The notes: generated from the letters alone by a model not told the origin. Positions 18,407-27,743 are shown, counted from the first letter of the stretch. The stretch is 62,281 nt of DNA from Neisseria sicca 4320 (GCF_000193735.1 NZ_AEPF01000056.1:1-62281), one strand, 5' to 3'. A program made the numbers and translations.

Positions 18407-19579
18407 ATGAACATCACCATTGTCGCCCCCTACTGTTCGCTGCCGTCCGAGCCGCATTTCAACCGCTTCTGGTATCTTGCCGAGCTGTTGTCGCAGTCTC
18501 ATGACGTGCTGCTGATTACCAGCAATTTCAAACACTACGACAAATCTTTCAGACGACCTGAAGATGCCGAATCTGCTTCGCAAGGTCGTCTGAAAGTCAT
18601 GCTGCTGGAAGAGAGCGGCTACGGCAAAAACGTCTCGCTGGACCGTGTCAAAAGCCATCATGTGTTCGTCAAACATTTTGAGCAATGGCTGAACAACTGC
18701 CGTCCGGGCGAGCAAGACGTCGTCTTTTCCGCCTACCCGCTGATTGCCACCAACCTGCTTTTGGGCGAACACAAAGCGCGTTTGGGCTATAAACTGATTA
18801 TCGACGTGCAGGACGTATGGCCTGAGTCTTTCTCCTCAGTCGTGCCGTTTTTGAAAAAAATACCGCACAACCTGCTGCCCTTCTCCTCCCGCGCCAACCG
18901 TGCCTACCGCTACGCCGACGCGCTGGTCGCCGTGTCGCAGACCTACCTCGACCGCGCCAAAGAAGCCAATCCGAACGTACCCGGCGAAGTCGTCTATATC
19001 GGTGCGGATTTTCCGAAACTCGATGCCGCGCCGGCAAAAGACTTCGGCGACAGCAAAACCCGTTTCTTCTACTTGGGTACGCTCAGTTACAGCTATGACG
19101 TGGAAACCGTGTGCAAAGGCATCCGCAAACTGTTGGACGACGGCGAAAATGTAGAGCTGCACATCATGGGCGGCGGCCCTGATTTGGACAGGCTCAAACA
19201 ATACGCCTGCGACGGCATCCGGTTTTACGGCTACATCCCCTACACCGAAATGATGTCGGTCGCCAAAGGCTGCGACATCTCCGTCAACGCCATCCATTCC
19301 TACGCCATGCAGTCGATTACCAACAAACTGTCCGACTACATGGCATTGCAAAAACCGATTTTAAACAGCCAAGTCAATGACGAAGTTGCCGAAGTCCTCA
19401 CCCTGCTGCCGCACGCGGACTACCGTTCCGGCGATGTGGACAGCTTCGTCCGAGCCGCCAAAGACATTCTGGCGCGCAAAAACGACCCCGTTCAATCCGA
19501 CGAAATCGTCCGACGCTTCAAGCGCGATGTGGCGTATCAAAAAATCGTCAACCTGATTGAAAGATTAGCCCATGAGTAA
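18407..19579 (+). CDS. Glycosyltransferase family 4 (WbuB/WcaI-like)
   Basis: 390 residues from ATG 18407. The N-terminus MNITIVAPYCSLPSEPHFNR and the IIDVQDVWPESF motif match the WbuB/WcaI-type GT4 group. The C-terminal domain has YLGTLSYSYDVE and SDYMALQKPILNS. An uptake sequence fills the 14 bp between the previous stop and this ATG and supplies the GAGG upstream. Residues about 48-63 (FRRPED to QGRLK) are encoded by a back-to-back uptake pair at 18547-18595 in an acceptor-domain loop. It overlaps the next gene by 8 bp. Confidence 0.88.
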   Translation: MNITIVAPYCSLPSEPHFNRFWYLAELLSQSHDVLLITSNFKHYDKSFRRPEDAESASQGRLKVMLLEESGYGKNVSLDRVKSHHVFVKHFEQWLNNCRPGEQDVVFSAYPLIATNLLLGEHKARLGYKLIIDVQDVWPESFSSVVPFLKKIPHNLLPFSSRANRAYRYADALVAVSQTYLDRAKEANPNVPGEVVYIGADFPKLDAAPAKDFGDSKTRFFYLGTLSYSYDVETVCKGIRKLLDDGENVELHIMGGGPDLDRLKQYACDGIRFYGYIPYTEMMSVAKGCDISVNAIHSYAMQSITNKLSDYMALQKPILNSQVNDEVAEVLTLLPHADYRSGDVDSFVRAAKDILARKNDPVQSDEIVRRFKRDVAYQKIVNLIERLAHE

Positions 19580-20189
19580 ATTCTTCAAACGCCTGTTTGA
19601 CATCGTCGCCTCCGCCTCGGGACTGATTTTCCTATCGCCCGTATTTCTGATTTTGATCTACCTCATCCGCAAAAACCTGGGCGAACCGGTATTCTTCACC
19701 CAAGAGCGGCCGGGCAAAGACGGCAAACCGTTCAAAATGATCAAATTCCGCTCAATGCGCGATGCGGTCGATAAAGACGGCAACCCTCTTCCCGACAGCG
19801 AGCGGCTGACTCCTTTCGGCAAGAAACTGCGCGCGACGAGTTTGGACGAACTTCCTGAGCTTTGGAACGTCCTAAAAGGAGAGATGAGCTTGGTCGGCCC
19901 GCGACCGCTTTTGATGAGCTACCTGCCGCTTTACAACGAATTTCAATTCCGCCGCCACGAAATGAAACCGGGCGTAACAGGTTGGGCGCAGGTCAACGGG
20001 CGCAACGCGCTTTCGTGGGACGAAAAGTTCGCACACGATATTTGGTATATCGACCATTACAGTTTTTGGCTGGATATGAAGATCCTGTTTTTGACAGTCA
20101 AAAAAGTCTTTATCAAAGAAGGCATTTCGGCTGAGGGAGAAGCCACCATGCCGTATTTCACAGGGAATGACACAGATGAAAAAAAATAA
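19572..20189 (+). CDS. Phosphoglycosyl transferase (monotopic, PglC/PglB N-domain type)
   Basis: 205 residues. It starts lipid-linked glycan assembly by moving a sugar-1-phosphate from a UDP-sugar to undecaprenyl phosphate. One re-entrant hydrophobic helix (residues about 11-31), then FFTQERPGKDGKPFKMIKFR, the catalytic Asp-Glu pair D92-E93 in SLDELPELWNVLKGEMSLVG, and GPRPLL. In meningococcal PglB this domain is fused to an acetyltransferase (PglB) or an ATP-grasp domain (PglB2). Here it stands alone, with the ATP-grasp protein as a separate overlapping gene. Confidence 0.92.
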   Translation: MSKFFKRLFDIVASASGLIFLSPVFLILIYLIRKNLGEPVFFTQERPGKDGKPFKMIKFRSMRDAVDKDGNPLPDSERLTPFGKKLRATSLDELPELWNVLKGEMSLVGPRPLLMSYLPLYNEFQFRRHEMKPGVTGWAQVNGRNALSWDEKFAHDIWYIDHYSFWLDMKILFLTVKKVFIKEGISAEGEATMPYFTGNDTDEKK

Positions 20190-21150
20190 CGTACTTATCC
20201 TTTCCGCGGGAAGGCGCGTCGAATTGGTACAGGATTTTCAAACCGAAGCCGCCAAGTTTTCAGACGACGTCAAGATTTTGACGACGGATTTGGTACCGCG
20301 TATGTCTTCCGCCTGCCATGTTTCGGACGGTTCGTTTGAAGTGCCGCTGATCAGTTCCGATTCGTATATCGACAGCATTTTCAATTTGGCGGTACGCGAA
20401 AACATCGGTTTGATCATCCCGACCATAGATACCGAACTGCAAAAACTGGCGAATGAACGCGACCGCTTCGAGGCGGCTGGTATCCACATCGTCGTTTCCG
20501 ATGCGGACTTTATTGCGCAATGCCGCGACAAACGTAAAACTGCCGACCTGTTTGCACAGTACGGCATACGCTCGCCCGAAATTTACGACCGCGAAAAATT
20601 GGTTTTCCCTTGCTTCGCCAAGCCTTACGACGGCAGCCGCGCCATCGGTGCCAAAAGAATCGACACGCCTGCCTGCCTGACACCTGAAATTTTGGATGAC
20701 CCCAAACTGATGTTCTGCGAGCTTATCGATATCGAAAACGAATTTTCCGAATTTACCGTCGATATGTATTACGACCATGAAGGTCGTCTGAAATGCGCCA
20801 TCCCGCGAAAACGCTTGGAAGTGCGCTCCGGCGAAGTCAGCAAAGGCATCACCCGCAAAAACAGCCTCTACCAAACGCTGCTGGAAAAAATAGCGGTATT
20901 GGAAGGCGCGCGCGGCTGCATCACGGCGCAGTTCTTCTGCAACGAAGAAACCGGCGAATTCTACGGCGTGGAAATCAACCCCCGCTTCGGCGGCGGCTTC
21001 CCGCTGACGTATGCCGCAGGCGGCAATTACCCGGGCTGGCTGATGCACGAATACTTCCGCAACGAAGAAATCCCGTTTTCAGACGACTGGGAAAACAACC
21101 TCATCATGCTGCGCTACGATGCCAAGGTCTTGGTTCATGAAAACGATTAA
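20176..21150 (+). CDS. ATP-grasp ligase (PglB2 C-domain-like)
   Basis: 324 residues from ATG 20176, chosen because AGGGA at 20162-20166 is correctly spaced; the ATG at 20167 touches that site. A pre-ATP-grasp Rossmann-like domain begins KKNNVLILSAGRRVELVQ. The ATP-grasp fold shows FAKPYDGSRAIGAKRI and the metal-binding EINPRFGGGFPLT. It overlaps the phosphoglycosyl transferase by 14 bp, as if the meningococcal PglB2 fusion were split. PglB2 makes a glyceramido sugar, so this enzyme may couple a carboxylate to the C4 amine made by the aminotransferase at 22647. The acceptor and acid are inferred. Confidence 0.85.
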   Translation: MKKNNVLILSAGRRVELVQDFQTEAAKFSDDVKILTTDLVPRMSSACHVSDGSFEVPLISSDSYIDSIFNLAVRENIGLIIPTIDTELQKLANERDRFEAAGIHIVVSDADFIAQCRDKRKTADLFAQYGIRSPEIYDREKLVFPCFAKPYDGSRAIGAKRIDTPACLTPEILDDPKLMFCELIDIENEFSEFTVDMYYDHEGRLKCAIPRKRLEVRSGEVSKGITRKNSLYQTLLEKIAVLEGARGCITAQFFCNEETGEFYGVEINPRFGGGFPLTYAAGGNYPGWLMHEYFRNEEIPFSDDWENNLIMLRYDAKVLVHEND

Positions 21151-21823
21151 TCCCGAAACCGCTGTCATTGTCTTCGACTTGGACGATACGCTGTATTCCG
21201 AATACGAATACAAGCTGTCCGGCATCCGTGCGGTCGTCGATACCGTTGTCGCACTGTATCCCGATTGGAATTCAGACGACCTATGGCGCAGCATCGACCC
21301 CGATGGCAAAGACTGGCTGGACAAGTTGTGCCGCCACTGCGGTTTCAACGAATCAGAGAAACAGGTTCTTCTATGGCAATACCGGCTGCACCGCCCGACG
21401 CTGACGCCGTATGCCTCTCAGAATTTCCTGTCCGAACTGACCGCGCCCTTCGCTGCACGCGCACTGATTACCGACGGCAGAAGCCTGACCCAACGTCTGA
21501 AACTGGAAGCCTTGGGTCTGTCTTCCCTGTTTGACGACATCCTCGTCTCCGAAGCCTGCGCTTCGGAAAAGCCAGACGGCAAACGCTTCCGCCATCTGCA
21601 AGACAAATATGCCGAAAAGGCAGACTGCTTCATCTATATCGGCGACAACATTTCCAAAGACTTCATCACGCCGAACGCTTTAGGCTGGATAACCATAGGA
21701 TTGCGTCCCTCCGGGCAGAACATCCACCGCCACCTGCCTGAAAGTTTTAACACAGAATATCATCCCAACTTTTGGATTGATTCCCTTCAAGATTTAGCAT
21801 CTTTGGGCAATTCAAGCATTTAA
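21137..21823 (+). CDS. HAD-family hydrolase
   Basis: 228 residues from ATG 21137, which has AAGG 10 bp upstream and overlaps the ATP-grasp gene by 14 bp. The HAD catalytic motif is FDLDDTLYSE (D14, D16), and motif IV is YIGDNISKDF. The tight overlap ties it to the ATP-grasp step; one possibility is dephosphorylation of a phospho-acid such as phosphoglycerate before or after ligation. This is inference from order only. An uptake core (TTCAGACGACCT, 21271-21282) lies in frame as SDDL. Confidence 0.82.
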   Translation: MKTINPETAVIVFDLDDTLYSEYEYKLSGIRAVVDTVVALYPDWNSDDLWRSIDPDGKDWLDKLCRHCGFNESEKQVLLWQYRLHRPTLTPYASQNFLSELTAPFAARALITDGRSLTQRLKLEALGLSSLFDDILVSEACASEKPDGKRFRHLQDKYAEKADCFIYIGDNISKDFITPNALGWITIGLRPSGQNIHRHLPESFNTEYHPNFWIDSLQDLASLGNSSI

Positions 21824-21871
21824 ACATTACATAATCAAACGTACACTCACGATACTAAAAAGGACTATTTC

Positions 21872-22654
21872 ATGACGAAAATATTATTCATGGGACGTAA
21901 ACGGCTTTCCGCCAACCTACTCCGACTCTTATCCTCACAAGACGGCATCGAAATCGTCGGCGTTCTGACCGACAGCCACCTGCAAGGCTCGCCGACGACC
22001 GCCGCCGCTAAAGAATTGGGCTTGCCGCTCTACACTTTCGATACCGCCTTGGAAGCGATGAAGGAAGGTCGTCTGAAATACGATTTGGGCTTGTCCGTAC
22101 TCTACTGGCGCAAACTACGCGACGAATTCCTGACCATCCCGCGCTTGGGTACGATCAACTTCCACCCTGCCCTGTTGCCCGAATACAAAGGCACGGGCGG
22201 CTACAATCTCGCCATCATGGACGAATTGTCCGAATGGGGCAGCACCGCCCACTACGTCGATGCGTCCATCGACACCGGCGAAATCATCGAAGTGGACCGC
22301 TTCCCCATTGACCCCGCCGCCGAAACCGCCCAATCGCTCGAACGCAAAACCATGCAGGCATTGGAGCCGTTCGCACAACGCATTATCGCCCGCGCCATTG
22401 AAGCGCAAGCCAAACTGCCGACCACGCCCAACATCGGCGGCCGCTACGTCAGCCGCGACGAGATGGAAGCCATGAAGCAAATCCGCGACGGCGACGATGT
22501 GGAGAAAAAAATCCGCGCGTTCTGGTTCCCGCCTTACGACGGCGCATACGTCGAAATCGACGGTCAAAAATACACCTTGATCAACCGCCAACTGCTGGAA
22601 GAAGTCGCCCCCAAAGACTCCACCAGCCTTTTCGCAGGAAAAGCCAATGCTTAA
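21872..22654 (+). CDS. Sugar N-formyltransferase (formyl-THF dependent)
   Basis: 260 residues. The N-terminal formyl-transfer domain has the invariant Asn-His-Asp set: N96 and H98 in GTINFHPALLPEYKG, D134 in SIDTGEI. The C-terminal domain includes IRAFWFPPYDGAYVEIDGQK, as in nucleotide-sugar formyltransferases rather than methionyl-tRNA formyltransferase. Likely reaction: N10-formyl-THF plus UDP-4-amino-sugar gives an N-formylated sugar. It overlaps the aminotransferase gene by 8 bp, so the acceptor is probably that enzyme's product. AAAAAGGACT precedes the ATG. Confidence 0.88.
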   Translation: MTKILFMGRKRLSANLLRLLSSQDGIEIVGVLTDSHLQGSPTTAAAKELGLPLYTFDTALEAMKEGRLKYDLGLSVLYWRKLRDEFLTIPRLGTINFHPALLPEYKGTGGYNLAIMDELSEWGSTAHYVDASIDTGEIIEVDRFPIDPAAETAQSLERKTMQALEPFAQRIIARAIEAQAKLPTTPNIGGRYVSRDEMEAMKQIRDGDDVEKKIRAFWFPPYDGAYVEIDGQKYTLINRQLLEEVAPKDSTSLFAGKANA

Positions 22655-23822
22655 CACATCCCTTTCCCCATGGCCGAGCTTCACCCAAGAAGAAGCCGAC
22701 GCCGTTTCCAAAGTCCTGCTGTCCAACAAAGTCAACTACTGGACGGGCACCGAATGCCGCGAATTTGAAAAAGAATTCGCCGCCTTCGCCGGTACGCAAT
22801 ACGCCGTCGCCCTTTCCAACGGCACGCTGGCACTCGATGTCGCGCTCAAAGCAATGGGCATCGGCGCAGGCGACGACGTCATCGTTACCTCGCGCACCTT
22901 CCTTGCCTCCGCTTCCTGCATCGTTACCGCAGGCGCAAACCCCGTGTTTGCCGATGTGGATTTGAACAGCCAAAACATCAGCGCAGAAACCATCAAAGCC
23001 GCGCTGACGCCGAATACCAAAGCCATCATCGTCGTCCACCTCGCCGGTATGCCCACCGAAATGGACGACATCATGGACTTGGCAAAAGAACATGATTTGT
23101 GGGTAATCGAAGACTGCGCCCAAGCACATGGCGCGAAATACAAAGGCAAATCCGTCGGCAGCATCGGACACGTCGGCGCATGGTCATTCTGCCAAGACAA
23201 AATCATGACCACCGGCGGCGAGGGAGGCATGGTCACCACCAACGACAAAGAGCTGTGGAGCAAAATGTGGTCGTACAAAGACCACGGCAAAAGCTACGAT
23301 GCCGTGTACCACCGCGAACACGCCCCCGGCTTTCGCTGGCTGCACGAAAGTTTCGGCACCAACTGGCGCATGATGGAAATGCAGGCAGTCATCGGCCGCA
23401 TCCAGCTCAAACGTATGCCCGAATGGACGGCACGCCGCCAAGCGCACGCCGCCAAGTTGGCAGAAAGTTTGGGCAAGTTCGCCAGCATCCGCCTGATTGA
23501 AGTCGCCGACTACATCGAACACGCGCAATACAAGTTCTACGCCTTCGTCAAACCCGAACACCTCAAAGAAGGCTGGACACGCGACCGCATCGTGAACGAA
23601 CTGAACGCACGCAAAGTCCCCTGCTATCAAGGCAGCTGCTCCGAAGTCTATTTGGAAAAAGCCTTCGACAACACGCCGTGGCGACCCAAAGAGCGACTGA
23701 AAAACGCCGTCGAACTGGGCGACACCAGCCTGATGTTTTTGGTGCACCCGACGCTGACCGACGACGAAATCGCGTTCTGCAAAGAACACATCGAAGCCGT
23801 ATTGGCAGAAGCTACGGCATAA
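22647..23822 (+). CDS. pglC: PLP-dependent UDP-4-keto-sugar aminotransferase (DegT/PglC)
   Basis: 391 residues of the DegT/DnrJ/EryC1 family. The PLP-binding Asp is D156 (VIEDCAQAHGA) and the Schiff-base Lys is K185 (WSFCQDKIMTTGGEGG). It converts the UDP-4-keto-6-deoxy-GlcNAc made by the dehydratase at 24015 to UDP-4-amino-4,6-dideoxy-GlcNAc with glutamate as donor. It corresponds to PglC of pathogenic Neisseria by family and by its position next to pglD. Confidence 0.92.
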   Translation: MLNTSLSPWPSFTQEEADAVSKVLLSNKVNYWTGTECREFEKEFAAFAGTQYAVALSNGTLALDVALKAMGIGAGDDVIVTSRTFLASASCIVTAGANPVFADVDLNSQNISAETIKAALTPNTKAIIVVHLAGMPTEMDDIMDLAKEHDLWVIEDCAQAHGAKYKGKSVGSIGHVGAWSFCQDKIMTTGGEGGMVTTNDKELWSKMWSYKDHGKSYDAVYHREHAPGFRWLHESFGTNWRMMEMQAVIGRIQLKRMPEWTARRQAHAAKLAESLGKFASIRLIEVADYIEHAQYKFYAFVKPEHLKEGWTRDRIVNELNARKVPCYQGSCSEVYLEKAFDNTPWRPKERLKNAVELGDTSLMFLVHPTLTDDEIAFCKEHIEAVLAEATA

Positions 23823-23826
23823 AGCA

Positions 23827-23863
23827 AAACCGCCGTGCCCGTATCATCGGGACGGCGGCGGTT
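23827..23863 (+). terminator. GC-rich hairpin after pglC
   Basis: AAACCGCCGTGCCC and GGGACGGCGGCGGTTT pair around a GTATCATC loop with minor bulges. A second stem-loop made of uptake sequences follows at 23945-23983, suggesting pglD has some independent transcription. Confidence 0.6.
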
Positions 23864-23944
23864 TACCGCTTCAGCAAAATAAAAAAGGGAACCGGCAATC
23901 AGCCGACACATACGGAAAACCAATGCTCCGTAGCAACAAACGTC

Positions 23945-23983
23945 TTTTCAGACGACCTTTGCATGACCGAGGTCGTCTGAAAC
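23945..23983. repeat. Inverted uptake-sequence pair
   Basis: TTTTCAGACGACCTTT and AGGTCGTCTGAAAC flank a short loop between pglC and pglD. Confidence 0.6.
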
Positions 23984-24014
23984 CCACCTACAACATTATT
24001 CAGAACATACCAAA

Positions 24015-25907
24015 ATGAATTTGGAAACCCTGTTATCCCTGCCCCGCAACGTCAAAAAAACCTTCTTCGTCATCCACGACGTTTTGATGATTTTCATCGC
24101 CTTTTGGTTTGCGCAAAGCCTCCGTGCACAATACTCCGACGAATGGGCAAGTCTGGCAAACTGGCTGGCGTTCGGCTCGACCGCCATACTGACCATCGCC
24201 CTATTCGTCAGACTGGGGCTGTACCGCGCCGTTACCCGCTTCGTCAGTACCCGCGTCCTGACCGCCGCCGCATTCGGCAGCCTGATTTCAGCCGTCTTGT
24301 TCTGCCTGACCACCTTGGTTTTCGAACGTAAGCTACACCTTGCCCTGCCTGTCGTTTATTTCTTGCTGCTGGTCGTCTGTATCACCAGTTCGCGCATGAT
24401 TCTGCGCGCCATCCTGACCGACCGGCACAAAAAACAAATGGCGCCCGTCATCATTTACGGCGCAGGACAATCCGGCCGCCAACTGCTGGAAGCCATCAAA
24501 CAGGTCAACGAATATTCCGCCGTCGCCTTTGTGGACGACAACCCCAAAATCCGCCGCACCGTCATCTACGACCTGACCGTCTATGGTCCTGAAGACATCC
24601 AATCGCTCATCGACCGCTACGGTGTGGAAAAAATCCTGCTCGCCATCCCCAGCTCCACTCAGGAAGAACGCCGCCGCATCATCCAAAGCCTCGAAAAATA
24701 CAAATGCGAAGTGCTGACCATTCCGGGCATGAAAGACTTGGTGGACGGTAAAATCAAAGTCAGCGCGCTGAAAAAAATCTCCGTCGTCGATTTGCTCGGC
24801 CGCGACCCCGTCGCCCCGCGACCCGAACTCATGGGCGCGGACATCACCGGCAAAACCGTCATGGTGACAGGTGCGGGCGGCTCCATCGGCTCCGAACTCT
24901 GCCGCCAAATCCTGAAATGCCGCCCGTCCAAATTGCTGCTGTTCGAACTGTCCGAGTTCTCCCTGTACAGCATAGACAAAGAATTGCGTGAAACTCAGGC
25001 AGCCGCCGGCAGTCAAATCGAAGTCGTGCCCCTGCTTGGTTCCGTACAAAACAAAGAACGCCTGATCAGCGTCATGACCGCGTACGGCGTTGAAACCGTC
25101 TATCACGCCGCCGCCTACAAACATGTCCCCATGGTCGAGTTCAACACTGTCGAAGGCATACGCAACAACGTCTTCGGTACGCTCTTGTGCGCCCAAGCCG
25201 CCGTCGAATCCGGCGTCAGCACCTTCGTGCTTATCTCAACCGACAAAGCCGTGCGCCCGACCAACACCATGGGAGCGAGCAAACGCATGGCGGAACTCTG
25301 CCTGCAGGCACTCGCGGCTGAACCCAACCAATATACCCGCTTCTGTATGGTACGCTTTGGCAACGTTTTAGGCTCCTCAGGCTCTGTCGTGCCGGTATTT
25401 GAAAAACAAATCGCCGAAGGCGGCCCCATCACTCTGACCCACCAAGACATCACCCGCTACTTCATGACCATCCCAGAAGCCGCCCAACTCGTCATTCAAG
25501 CGGGCGCAATGGGCAAAGGAGGCGACGTATTCGTGTTGGATATGGGCGAATCTGTTAAAATCATTGACTTAGCCAAACAAATGATTACGCTTAGCGGCCT
25601 GAAATTGAAAGATGCCCAACATCCCGACGGCGATATCGAAATTAAAATTACAGGACTGCGTCCGAGCGAAAAACTTTACGAAGAGTTGCTTATTGGAGAC
25701 GAAGTACAAAAAACCACTCATCCCCGAATTATGACCGCCAGCGAAGTAATGCTGCCATGGGCACAATTAAATGACATAATTATGCGTATGGACTTAGCGT
25801 GCTCAAATTCAGACCAACAAACCCTGCGCGCCCTGCTGCTCGAAGCCCCCGCAGGCTTTAATCCCAAAGACGATATTTGCGATTTGGTTTGGCAGCAGAC
25901 ACATTAA
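24015..25907 (+). CDS. pglD: UDP-GlcNAc 4,6-dehydratase, membrane-anchored (PglD/WbpM type)
   Basis: 630 residues. N-terminal four-helix membrane domain (residues about 15-120), a CoA-binding-like Rossmann domain (VIIYGAGQSGRQLLEA, about 145), then the catalytic SDR domain with TGAGGSIGSELCRQI (about 283) and STDKAVRPTNTMGASKR (about 408). This architecture is shared by PglF of Campylobacter, WbpM and neisserial PglD. It makes UDP-4-keto-6-deoxy-GlcNAc, feeding the aminotransferase upstream. No clear ribosome binding site precedes the ATG. Confidence 0.93.
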   Translation: MNLETLLSLPRNVKKTFFVIHDVLMIFIAFWFAQSLRAQYSDEWASLANWLAFGSTAILTIALFVRLGLYRAVTRFVSTRVLTAAAFGSLISAVLFCLTTLVFERKLHLALPVVYFLLLVVCITSSRMILRAILTDRHKKQMAPVIIYGAGQSGRQLLEAIKQVNEYSAVAFVDDNPKIRRTVIYDLTVYGPEDIQSLIDRYGVEKILLAIPSSTQEERRRIIQSLEKYKCEVLTIPGMKDLVDGKIKVSALKKISVVDLLGRDPVAPRPELMGADITGKTVMVTGAGGSIGSELCRQILKCRPSKLLLFELSEFSLYSIDKELRETQAAAGSQIEVVPLLGSVQNKERLISVMTAYGVETVYHAAAYKHVPMVEFNTVEGIRNNVFGTLLCAQAAVESGVSTFVLISTDKAVRPTNTMGASKRMAELCLQALAAEPNQYTRFCMVRFGNVLGSSGSVVPVFEKQIAEGGPITLTHQDITRYFMTIPEAAQLVIQAGAMGKGGDVFVLDMGESVKIIDLAKQMITLSGLKLKDAQHPDGDIEIKITGLRPSEKLYEELLIGDEVQKTTHPRIMTASEVMLPWAQLNDIIMRMDLACSNSDQQTLRALLLEAPAGFNPKDDICDLVWQQTH

Positions 25908-25940
25908 ACACCCTACCGATAAAGCAAAACATTCCACAAA

Positions 25941-25969
25941 AAGGTCGTCTGAAAGTTTTCAGACGACCC
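25941..25969 (+). terminator. Short uptake-sequence hairpin upstream of wza
   Basis: AAGGTCGTCTGAAA and TTTCAGACGACC form a tight stem with a 1-3 base loop and no T-run. It lies 26 bp before wza and could set relative export-gene expression. Confidence 0.55.
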
Positions 25970-25994
25970 CGATAAGACTGACAAGGATACCGAC

Positions 25995-27128
25995 ATGAAA
26001 AAACAGCTTGCCCTCATCAGCCTGTCCCTGATGGCACTGACCGCCTGCAACAGCAGCACCGTCATTCCCGGCTCCACCATCAACACACGCAACAAAACCA
26101 TCGTTTACGAAAACGGCGAAACCGTAGCAGACACCAAATTCGACAAGCGCGTCGCCATATATCCGATTACCTTCGGCCTCGTTGAAAAAATGCGCAAACC
26201 TCCAGTGTTGTCACAAAACAACGGTGTGCTTGAGCGCAGCAAAGCCGCCTACCGCTACCACATCGGCAAAGGCGACGTATTGAACATCATGGTCTGGGCG
26301 CACACCGACCTCAATTCGCCCGTACAACAAAGCAACCCGCAAACCAACCAAGTCAGCCGTGGCGCATGGGTGGACGAAGGCGGTTACATCACCTATCCGC
26401 TGGTCGGCAAAATCCAAGCGCAAGGCAAAACCATAGACGAGCTGCAAAACATCCTGACAGGTCGTCTGAAACGCTATCTTAAAAATCCCCAAGTCGCCAT
26501 CAACGTAACCGAATTCCGCTCGCAACGCGTATCCGTTGCCGGGGCGGTCGGACAAGCCGGACAACTGCCGATTACCAACGTCCCCATGACCATCCTTGAT
26601 GCCGTCAACCAAGCGGGCGGTGTGGCGCAAAATGCCGACACCCACAACATCAAATGGACGCACAACGGTGTCGACCGCACCATTTCCCTGCAAAGCATCA
26701 TGCAGTACGGCGACATGTCGCAAAACCACCTCTTAAGCAACGGCGACATCGTTTACGTGCCGAACAACAGCAACAGCAAAGTGTACGTTATGGGCGAAGT
26801 CGGCCGCCAAGCGACCCTGCCTATCGGCAATCATGGCTTAAATCTCACACAGGCATTGGGTGAGGCTGGTGGCATGAACCAAACTCAAGCCGATGCAACA
26901 GGCGTATTCGTCATCCGCCGCGCACCTGAGGATGCTATCAAACCTATCCATATTTACCAACTTAACCTGAAAGACGCGACTGCTTACGCATTAGGCAACG
27001 ATTTTGACTTGCGCCCCAACGACATCGTCTATGTAACTGCCGCGCCGGTTACCCGTTGGAACCGCGTAGTGTCGCAAATAACCAGCTTCGTTACCAACGT
27101 CAACTCTATCGACAGCACATTCAAATAA
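25995..27128 (+). CDS. wza: Outer-membrane polysaccharide export lipoprotein Wza
   Basis: 377 residues (E. coli Wza 379). The lipobox LTAC puts the lipidated cysteine at residue 18. The polysaccharide-export domain starts around YHIGKGDVLNIMVWAH and is followed by two SLBB domains (RVSVAGAVGQAGQLPITNVP, KVYVMGEVGRQATLPI). The C-terminal amphipathic end has DIVYVTAAPVTRWNRVVSQI, which lines the octameric pore in E. coli. It secretes the polymer across the outer membrane together with Wzc. In-frame GRLKRY is written by an uptake sequence at 26459-26471. Pathogenic Neisseria use CtrA instead. Confidence 0.95.
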   Translation: MKKQLALISLSLMALTACNSSTVIPGSTINTRNKTIVYENGETVADTKFDKRVAIYPITFGLVEKMRKPPVLSQNNGVLERSKAAYRYHIGKGDVLNIMVWAHTDLNSPVQQSNPQTNQVSRGAWVDEGGYITYPLVGKIQAQGKTIDELQNILTGRLKRYLKNPQVAINVTEFRSQRVSVAGAVGQAGQLPITNVPMTILDAVNQAGGVAQNADTHNIKWTHNGVDRTISLQSIMQYGDMSQNHLLSNGDIVYVPNNSNSKVYVMGEVGRQATLPIGNHGLNLTQALGEAGGMNQTQADATGVFVIRRAPEDAIKPIHIYQLNLKDATAYALGNDFDLRPNDIVYVTAAPVTRWNRVVSQITSFVTNVNSIDSTFK

Positions 27129-27296
27129 CCTGACGGTCCGGCAACATCTGTTGTCAGGCGGAACAGCGGTTCGGGTATGAGTCGTCTGAATTCTGAATAA
27201 TATATGAACGGAATCCCCATCCAGACCGATAAAATATCCGGCCGCAAACTGTTTTATAATGATTTGACCCTATACAAGAAAAATACCGCTTCCCTT

Positions 27297-27743
27297 ATGT
27301 TTCAAAATATTTTAGTAGTATGTATGGGCAACATCTGCCGCTCCCCGACGGCAGAACGTATTTTGCAGAAAAAACTGCCCAATCACCGTATCAGCTCTGC
27401 CGGCATTAACGCATTGGCGGGAAAAGATGCAGATTTTCAAGCCATCAAAACTGCCCTCAAACACGGCGTTATCGTCGCAGGACATACCGCCCGCCAACTG
27501 ACGCCGCAAATGTGCGACGAAGCGGATTTGATTTTGGTCATGGAGCCGGCACATATCGACATGGTTGCCGACATTCAACCCTCTGCACGCAGCAAAGCTA
27601 TTTTGCTTGCCCAATGGCTACCGAAAAAAAATATACCCGACCCATTCAAACAAAGCAGTGAAATGTTCGAAGCAGTCTTCCTACAAATCGAGCAAGCCGC
27701 CGACACATGGGCGGATAAACTGAGCGGACAGGCAGAGCAATAA
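27297..27743 (+). CDS. wzb: Low-molecular-weight protein tyrosine phosphatase Wzb
   Basis: 148 residues from ATG 27297, matching Wzb length (147). An upstream in-frame ATG would add 31 non-homologous residues. The P-loop C-x5-R is VCMGNICRSPTAE near the N-terminus. The general acid lies in IPDPFKQSSEMFE. It removes phosphate from the C-terminal tyrosine cluster of Wzc, allowing oligomer cycling. It sits between wza and wzc, the canonical order. Confidence 0.94.
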   Translation: MFQNILVVCMGNICRSPTAERILQKKLPNHRISSAGINALAGKDADFQAIKTALKHGVIVAGHTARQLTPQMCDEADLILVMEPAHIDMVADIQPSARSKAILLAQWLPKKNIPDPFKQSSEMFEAVFLQIEQAADTWADKLSGQAEQ

